Assembly (NCBI GenBank): GCA_047967505.1
Contig: CM106538.1
From: Dipteris shenzhenensis
Lineage: Eukaryota; Polypodiophyta; Polypodiopsida; Gleicheniales
Strand: one strand, 5' to 3'
Length of the DNA stretch: 64,000 nt
Shown here: piece after piece, positions 57,331-64,000 of the stretch
Position numbering within the stretch: the stretch's first letter is position 1
How the letters are laid out: every line of letters begins with the position of its first letter
Made by a program: the position numbers and the translations under genes
Notes under the pieces: model-generated
Database searches by the model: none
What the model was told of the DNA's origin: nothing
Seen by the model: only the letters and a program-made list of their open reading frames with translations

Positions 57331-57530
57331 AGCCAGTGGTCTTCTTCAATTTGAGCTCTTTGTCTTTTGCAATTTTTGCCCAAATGGAAAATTGAGCTAT
57401 AGCATCTACTTTCTCATTGTAGATAGCTATAGTAGGCATGCACATCTGATCTATCCACCATGACCTAGGCTCGACCTAGGCAATGGCAAAAGACATTCTC
57501 TACATACCAAGCTTGCATGCACAAACACAC

Positions 57531-58075
57531 CAAAGAGAGAAAAGAGAGTGAAAAAAGAGAGAAAAGAGGGGGGATAAAGAGGATGTGAAAATAAGAGAAA
57601 GGGAAAAGTAGAGGAGAAAGGGAAAAGAGAGGATGGAAGAGGAAAGGAGAGGGGAGAAAGAGGGAAAAGAGAGAAAGAGGGAGGGAAAAGAGAGGAGAAA
57701 AAGATGGAAAAGAGAGGGGAAAAGAGGGAGGGAAAAGAGAGAAAAGAGAGGAAATAAGAGAAGAGAGGAAAAGAAAGGGAAAGAGAGGAAAAGAAAGGGG
57801 AGAAAGAGAGGAAAAGAGAGGAAATAAGAGAAGCGAGGAGAAGAGAGGAAAAGAGAGGGGAAAAGAGGAAAGGAAAAGGAGGAAATAAGAGAAGAGAGGA
57901 GAAGAGAGGGGAGAAGAGAGAAAGTAAGAGAAGATAGAAAAAGAGAGGAAAAGAGAAGGGAAAAAAGAGGAGAAAAGAGAGGAAAGAGAGGAAATAAGAC
58001 AGGATGAGAGGAAACAAGACAGAAACGAGAGGAAATAAGAGAGAGGGAGAGAGGGGAGAAAGAGGATGTGAAAAG
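57531..58075 (+). repeat. Purine tract, GGAAAAGAGA minisatellite
   Basis: About 540 bp of almost pure A and G on the plus strand in degenerate 10-18 bp units (AGAGGAAAAGAGAGG, GGAAATAAGAGAAG). The two overlapping minus-strand frames of more than 220 codons (Ser/Phe/Leu/Pro) are artefacts of the lack of A+T+purine stop combinations on that strand. Confidence 0.9.
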
Positions 58076-58259
58076 GCAAAGTAATTAAAGAAGGTGAGGT
58101 TTTCAGGTTGCTCAAAATCCCAATGGGCTTCAGATGCACAAAACAAAATTAGGTGGGAATGGGTCATTTAAAAAATCAAAGAGAGGATCTCAAAATGGCA
58201 GGGTCTTTGGCCCACACTTGCTAAGAGAAAGTTTGTACTAAATCACTATACCTAGCCTT

Positions 58260-60100
58260 CAGTAATATACTTTATTTCTTGCTAGTTCCCCTCAAAGAAA
58301 ACACTCAATCAGATTAACTCTTTAGAACTTTCCTATGGGGAGGTGACATGGGGCAAAGAAAGATGGCTAAGGTTCAATGGAGATTTTGCACAATGTCCAA
58401 AGAGAAAGGAGGGTTGGGCATAGTAAACATGGAAATGTTAGTGGCAGCAAGATTCATGACACAGTGGATCATAAAGACCTTTGAGGCACCCCAGACTAAC
58501 TGGGCCTTTCTGGTGAGGAAAAACATCAAAAAAATCAAACCTGCTAGATGCAAGCATTGGAAAGTTCTCCCTAAAGGCACAGTAGTCTTCACTAGGTAAC
58601 ACTTTGTGGCTAAAGGATTTGAATTATGGAAGGCGATGTGGAAAGCTTGAGAGCTTCTCAAGCCACATCTCCTTTGGAAGCGTTTCTCAAGAAAAACAGG
58701 AACCTTCGATAGTCGGGACTCTATTTGGTTCTCGGTAATCCTGGGATTCATCCCCACAGACGAACGTTTCGGGGCCCTCCATCTCAACAAAAAAGGAATT
58801 AGATGTTTGCAGGGGCTTTGGGACAGGAGCAAAAAGAATGTTGAAGAGTGATGAGGAGGTAGCGACAGAATCCATACTAAACTGGTTCGATGCCATCCTA
58901 ATCAAGGAGTGACATAATTTGTGGGATGTGGAATCTCTAGCATGGATGGGAGGAAGGGCCAAGCCTTTGATCAGAGAATTTAGATAGGCAAGGCAAAACC
59001 AGCTCTACCCATCATTTAGGAGCACTAACAGGAACACTAGTTGCACATCTCAACCAAAAATGGATAGACGGGATGGTGGCAAAGTGGGAAAGGAGGTTTG
59101 AAAAGATGTGGGATAAGGCAATCCCAAAAAGAGAATCATGCTTGCTATGGCTCATTGTGCACAAGGAAATCTGGACAATGAGGAAAACCTGAAGAATTGG
59201 ATGTGGGAATGGGAAGTGTGCATGATGCAAAAGGGAGACAAAGGATATTCCTCAACTTTTCATGAACTATGGGCACTCAACCAACGTCTAGAACCTTATG
59301 AGAAGCCAAATAATGGGTGTCCCTATGCATTATGCATATCTGCTCTCTTGGGAGACACCCCATCCAAAGCAGCACTGGGACACTGGCAAGTAGTACGAGT
59401 GCAAGTGCTTTGGCTGTTATGGATTCAGAGATGTTCTATTATTTTTTGAAATGATATCATTGATTCTTCTCTCATCTTACTAACGTGGTGGTTGAGCGTA
59501 GGAACAAAGAAAAATTGGGAGGCACTTGATAGGATGATGAACGAGTTTAAGGCGGGTCTTGAAAAGGAGCAAGCACTCACTAACCAACACGATCAGCTCA
59601 TGCAAAAAGCATGAGACCTCATGGCAACCTATGTACATAAGCTTTAGGAGACGTCTCCCCTCCCCATGGAACCAACCGTGGCCCCTCTATCAATTGTAAC
59701 AAATGCACCAACCCCCTCTCCTATCTCACCAGAAGGAAGCATCTCATACATGCAGTGCAAGCAACCTATGGCCCAAATCGCTCCAAGAAGTGTTACCTTC
59801 AGAGTTCAGAATGAGAATAACTTGTGGAGCCAACAGTTGCTCAACGCTTTAGCTCAAGAAATGCCTCAGAGACAGGGTGAACCCCAATGCAATGCAGGGC
59901 TAAGAAACACATAGCAGACAAACCGATCTTCTAATACTATTGTTATATCTATTACCTTTCGTCCTGGCATGTCTGTCCTAAAGGAAGAATACTAGATTCT
60001 CTAAGCAGTAATGGTCTTGCAGTTTTTGAAAGGAGCAGTTGTATTTACTATAACAGTTCACTTTGACTTTTTAATATAAAAGACTCCTCTTTGAAAAAAA
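58260..60100 (+). pseudogene. LINE (non-LTR retrotransposon) 3' relic
   Basis: Plus-strand frames show the region downstream of RT in plant LINEs: FLWGGDMGQRKMAKVQW, then EKGGLGIVNMEMLVAARFM and W near 58480 (the typical C.PK..GGLG motif). Further on, KMWDKAIPKRESCLLWLIVHKEIWTM (about 59100-59180, split here by wording only) resembles the zf-RVT segment (lWk..vP.k...FlWl....ilT). Several stops and frame changes separate the pieces. An A-run at 60092-60100 could be the 3' tail. The 5' part with RT and endonuclease is absent. Unassigned plus-strand frames between 59480 and 59914 are not typical LINE sequence. Confidence 0.65.
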
Positions 60101-60961
60101 AAGTTGTCACCACTTTCCATCAATAGATCATTCCTCAGCACAAGGATACCTATACATCAATGCGTTCTTGCCCTAGTGTAGTGGACATCATTAGGTTCAG
60201 CCATAGTGCAACCTACGGAGACTCACATTCCATACTTGATGCTGATTAGTGGTTGAATCGAGGACTACAGATCAATCCTACATCAGCATTCAACACCGCA
60301 TATGCCTCATGGAAATCTTATGCATTTACAATCTTATTTAAGGCTTATAGGCCTTTATACTATCACATCCTTCTTGACAAGCCTCTGACAGATGCTGCAT
60401 TCCATGCCAATGGATGTTTAGCTATGCACACATCAGAAAATCCTCAGCTCATGAAAGTTGAGCATACAGGTTTGATTGGTTGCCATACCTTGAGGCTTTT
60501 TGTGGGCCTCTTCATTAGCACATCAGTGTATCACACCTGCACCTTCGGCCTTAGCTTTTATGTAGCCCTTTGATCACTCTATCCTCACCGATTATGCAAT
60601 CTTTTATGATCTTGCATCATTCAACAGAGATTATGCTACTACAACATACATCCGACATTGCTATTAGCTCTTTTGGGTCGATGACACCTTCGTGTGTCAC
60701 AACCTATTGGGTTTCTTCTCCATCTCTACATCAACTAGCCTAACATCCAGATGCCTCCTCTACAAAGCAATTGCACAGTCCATGGTGACTTATGACATGT
60801 TAGCCTTGACATGTTCAGCACGCAACCATACACATAGTTCTTCATGCCATCATCTTTTGATTGACCACCAGTCTTTGATCCAAGTGGACTTTACTATTTG
60901 CATACTTCCTTCCTCTTCCCTTTCACTTATTTTTAGGGCTTTGTTCCCAAAGGAGAAGGAT
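60101..60961. other. Unrecognised DNA before E7
   Basis: A frame of 106 codons (60253-60573) and one of 91 (60692-60967) show no known domain. The region ends in AGGAT, the presumed E7 target sequence. Confidence 0.35.
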
Positions 60962-61311
60962 TGTTGAGATATCGAGCTCCACTCGCGATATGCCAGGGTG
61001 ACTGTTGTGCATTTATGTCACCGACTTGTTAGCTGGAGATGCGGTTGGTACACCGCCCACAAATAATAGCTGGATGACAGCTATCCTTATCTACACTAGT
61101 TCGTGGCTCAGTTAGTATGCCACCTTAGTTAGTTGAGTTTGGTTTGAGACCCACATATAGGGTTCTATTTTTTTGTACTTGAGTTCTTTTGGCTTTCACA
61201 ACTAAGAAGAGGAAAACTGTTTTCAGCCTCCACCTTTGTGTGTATTCCCCCATTTGTGCATGTGAGAAAGCCGTAAGTGAGACTCCTTCCCTCTCTCCCA
61301 CTATCTTCACA
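60962..61311 (+). repeat. E7 5' LTR
   Basis: 350 bp, TG...CA, same ends as E1. Confidence 0.92.
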
Positions 61312-61323
61312 TGGTATCAGAGC
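61312..61323 (+). promoter_or_regulatory. E7 primer binding site
   Basis: TGGTATCAGAGC directly after the LTR. The leader to gag (61324-61815) lacks about 36 bp that E1 has near 3450-3485. Confidence 0.9.
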
Positions 61324-61815
61324 CTTGTTCGTGGTAAGGAGCTCAAGGAAGCAAGCCAAGTTCGTGGTGTCCTGGTAAGAGGACCAGTGTTGCTTTCCTA
61401 TTTCGAGTTTGGGAGCAAATCTCTGCAGGTAGCACAGCCAGAAGTGCAAGAGTGCACTGTCTCAGATTGAGACGCCCTTCGCGGTGTGGTGAGAGCGCAA
61501 TATTTCTGATTCGAGGTCATTTCGGGGCCCGTTTTGGAGACAGAAGTTCTCCGCAGGCACTCAGAAAAAGGCCCTGTTTTTGCTATGCGACCACTGTTCT
61601 GCGGGTCGGTGAAAAGTTGCCACACAAATTGCATCGTATGCCTGTGTGCATAGATATTGGGAGTTGCAGATTCATGCTTGTTGCCTGTTGATGCAAAATC
61701 GTCACTAGGAAGTGACTGTGTGGTGAAATACCACTTTCGTCAGTTTTGCAGATCTGCCCGTGTGAGGCAAAAAGCTGTGTTTTTGCAGTGACAGAATATT
61801 TTGCAGTGTTCTGTA

Positions 61816-62496
61816 ATGGCATCTGATTCTCTTTCACAGATTGTCACTGAAAAGCTTGACAAGAACAACTTCCAGGCATGGAAGTTTAGAATGACGAATT
61901 TCTTGATGGGAAAAGGCTATTGGGAATTCATTACAGGAAATGAAGAAGAACCTGTTCTTCCTAATGTTCCCAGTCAACAGGAAATGCAGGCATTTAAAGG
62001 ATGGCATGAGAGAGCCAGGAAAGTTATGTACTGGCTGTCTATCAGTATTTCGGACTCCATGATTGTGCATATTCAGGATGCAAATACACCAAAGGAGGCA
62101 TGGGATAATTTGGCAAAAATGTACAGCACAAATATGCAAGCCAGGAAAATGCAACTCAAACAGGAGTTGCACAATGTGCAGAGAGAAAATTTGAGCATAA
62201 ATGACTACCACATGAAAGTGAATAAAATTGCAGATGCACTTGCTTCCATTGGGTCACCAGTGGATGATGACGATTTGGTCTCTGTGACCTTGAATGGTCT
62301 AGGAAAGGATTATGCACAGTTCCGGACATCCATTGCCGTTCGTGAAAAATTTCCTGATTTTGAGGAGTTGATTGCTCTTCTAATTTCCGAAGAGCAAAGA
62401 AATGGGGGTGCATCTTCTTCAGCAGGAACTTCAAAAGAAACTGTCTTCTACTCAAATGCTGGCAGAGGTAGAGGCAGAGGTAGAGGAGGCCGATAG
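61816..62496 (+). CDS. E7 Gag, 226 aa
   Basis: Same start (MASDSLSQIVTEKLDKN), length and C-terminal Arg/Gly tail as E1 Gag, ending at TAG 62494-62496. A few substitutions (for example STNMQARKMQ where E1 has STNTQARKTQ). Unlike E1, the knuckle and protease follow in the same frame directly after the TAG, so stop-codon readthrough would give a Gag-protease fusion. Confidence 0.86.
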   Translation: MASDSLSQIVTEKLDKNNFQAWKFRMTNFLMGKGYWEFITGNEEEPVLPNVPSQQEMQAFKGWHERARKVMYWLSISISDSMIVHIQDANTPKEAWDNLAKMYSTNMQARKMQLKQELHNVQRENLSINDYHMKVNKIADALASIGSPVDDDDLVSVTLNGLGKDYAQFRTSIAVREKFPDFEELIALLISEEQRNGGASSSAGTSKETVFYSNAGRGRGRGRGGR

Positions 62497-63171
62497 GCCG
62501 TTAGAAATCAGAATATGCAGCAAACGCAAGAAAACCAGTCCTATGCAGGAGGACGTGGTAACTCTAGAGGCAGGGGGAGTCAAAGAGGCCGTGGTGGATG
62601 GCAGAGAGGCCAAAATGCAAACAGCAATATTGAATGCTACTATTGTGGCAAAATGGGTCATATGGCTAAGGACTGCTATAAAAAGCAGAATGACATTATG
62701 AATGGAAAATTGCAACAAGGCAATTATGCATCCTCTAGTAGACAGGGTGATGACAGAAATGAGCATTTGTTTATGGTGCAGCATATGACAAATTCTGTAA
62801 CAAGTGCAAAAGAAAGCAATGATGTGTGGTATGTTGACTCGGGTGTGTCAAACCACATGACAGGTCATGCTGAATGGATGCAGGATGCAAGAAAAATGGA
62901 AAAACCAGGATTTGTGGAGACTGGTGATGATATTGCACATCCTATTGTGCAGATTGGCAAAATTCCTTTGTCTATGCAGGATGGGAAAAAGAAATACTTG
63001 TCTGATGTATTTCATGTCCCGAACATCACCAAGAACCTGGTTTCTGTTGGTCAAATGGTTGAGCAGGGCTTGCAGGTTAGATTTAATCCTTATGGATGCT
63101 TTGTTGAGGATATGAAAAATAATGGTCGCTTGATAGCAAAAGGAAAGAAGAAGGGCAGGATGTTTACGTGA
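62497..63171 (+). pseudogene. E7 zinc knuckle and protease, truncated
   Basis: In frame with Gag after its TAG. Shows CYYCGKMGHMAKDC, WYVDSGVSNHMTGHAEW, and DVFHVPNITKNLVSVGQM. It ends at TGA 63169-63171, created at the deletion junction, so no integrase is made. Confidence 0.84.
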
Positions 63172-64000
63172 TGATTGATGTAAATGCACAAAATGGTAAT
63201 GCTACACAGAATGCACAACAGCAATCACAAAATATCAGTGGACCTGGAGTGTCCTCTACCAGGTTCACATACTTCGCCATGGACAGGCAGATTGAGATCA
63301 GGAGAATCCCCTCAAAGCAATGCAGAGAGTGGTATGCAAGTATCACGAAAAGGAAAAGAGAAGGTAGATCAACTCATGTATGATGTGAATGCAGGTCACT
63401 CTTGTGTGGATGGTGAATCCAGTGGCTCTGAACAGAGCATTGATGATGAGTTGGGTATTCCTTCTGTTGTTACACCTGGAGTAAGGAAGACCAGGGATGT
63501 TTTGAGAGCACCTGGAAGTGAGCCTATTTTGCGCAGGTCTACCAGGGTTAGGTATCCTGTGGATAGGCTAAAATATGATGGATTTATAGCCATTCACTAT
63601 GCCTATATGGTCAAAGTGATACAGGAACCAGAACCCACTTCTTTTGAGCAAGCCATGGGAAATGAAAAATGGGAGAAAGCCATGGATGAAGAAATGGATG
63701 CCTTGGATGCTAATGCTACATGGGAATTGGTGCCTTTGCCTAAAGGCAAGAATGCAATTGGTTGTAAGTGGGTTTATAAGATCAAGCACAATGCAGATGG
63801 TTCTGTGAATGAATACAAGGCAAGATTAGTTGTCAAGGGGTATGCATAGACATATGGCATTGATTATGAAGAAACTTTTAGCCCGGTTGTAAGGATGGCA
63901 ACCGTAAGAGCAGCCATTGCTATGGCTGCATCAAAGGGATGGTCTTTACATCAGATGGATGTAAAGAATGCCTTCTTGCATGGTGATTTGCAAGAAGAGG
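63172..64000 (+). pseudogene. E7 linker and reverse transcriptase start (partial)
   Basis: Linker ([32 protein letters not shown]) and RT entry ([34 protein letters not shown]). TAG 63847-63849 replaces the CAG of E1 in GYAQTYG. Motif A is intact ([11 protein letters not shown], about 63953), unlike E1. Continues off the window. Confidence 0.82.

Larger units (their letters stand above)
60962..64000 (+). mobile_element. E7: Ty1/copia (family A), integrase-deleted, cut by window end
   Basis: The LTR 60962-61311 (350 bp) closely matches the E1 LTRs and is followed by TGGTATCAGAGC at 61312. Leader, gag and protease are near-identical to E1. At 63170 the sequence jumps from MFT of the region before the integrase finger to the linker after integrase, a loss of about 958 bp relative to E1 (5151-6108). 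RT begins again and continues past 64000. The 3' LTR is outside the window. Confidence 0.93.

Noticed and set aside
57451-58167. Two overlapping minus-strand frames of 238 and 224 codons
   Set aside because: Both lie on the complement of a purine minisatellite, consist of Ser, Phe, Leu and Pro repeats, and stay open only because of base composition.

Overview
This window looks like repeat-dominated intergenic DNA from a land plant with a large, retrotransposon-rich genome. The evidence is plant-type Ty1/copia and chromodomain Ty3/gypsy elements primed by initiator-Met tRNA, captured fragments of a chlorophyll a/b-binding protein gene and an NRT1/PTR transporter gene, and long microsatellites. 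I cannot place the species, and I see no intact cellular gene, tRNA, rRNA or CRISPR array. Divergences given below were counted by eye from the sequence.

Layout. 1-2904: unassigned DNA with a GC-richer start and degenerate internal repeats. 2905-8466: complete copia element E1 (+ strand; family A; TSD TGAAA; LTRs differ at about 4 of 352 sites). 8467-14969: old repeats, including a roughly 590-bp tandem duplication, a decayed Helitron-like fragment, a CA-linked hairpin repeat and a small minisatellite. 14970-22475: complete copia element E2 (- strand; family B; TSD CATGG; LTRs differ at about 5 of 257 sites). 22476-23549: spacer ending in a purine-rich tract. 23550-30895: a Mutator-like MITE (9-bp TSD GAGGGGATG) split by a second family B copia, E3 (23902-30748, - strand, LTRs about 5% diverged). 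30896-31613: the rest of the purine tract.

31614-46988 is a three-layer nest. Outermost is a non-coding LTR element E6 (- strand, 328-bp LTRs). Into it went copia E5 (32581-45671, + strand, TSD CATAG). Into the leader of E5 went chromodomain gypsy E4 (33709-40983, - strand, TSD GTAGT). 46989-60961 holds a truncated family B remnant, CT/CA microsatellite-linked duplications, a 27-bp-arm palindrome, a zinc-knuckle relic, a purine tract and a LINE relic. 60962-64000 is a second family A copia, E7, with its integrase deleted; it runs off the window.

The most interesting system is family B. E2 and E3 share LTRs, primer site, minisatellite-bearing leader and gag, but at the same place in the leader each carries a different host-gene fragment: LHCB in E2 and NRT1/PTR (NPF) in E3. 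Both fragments are antisense to the element. This suggests a copia family with a cargo slot that has taken in host DNA more than once, and whose transcripts would carry antisense host sequence. Almost all element genes are broken; many stops are CAG-to-TAG changes, as expected from deamination of methylated CHG sites.
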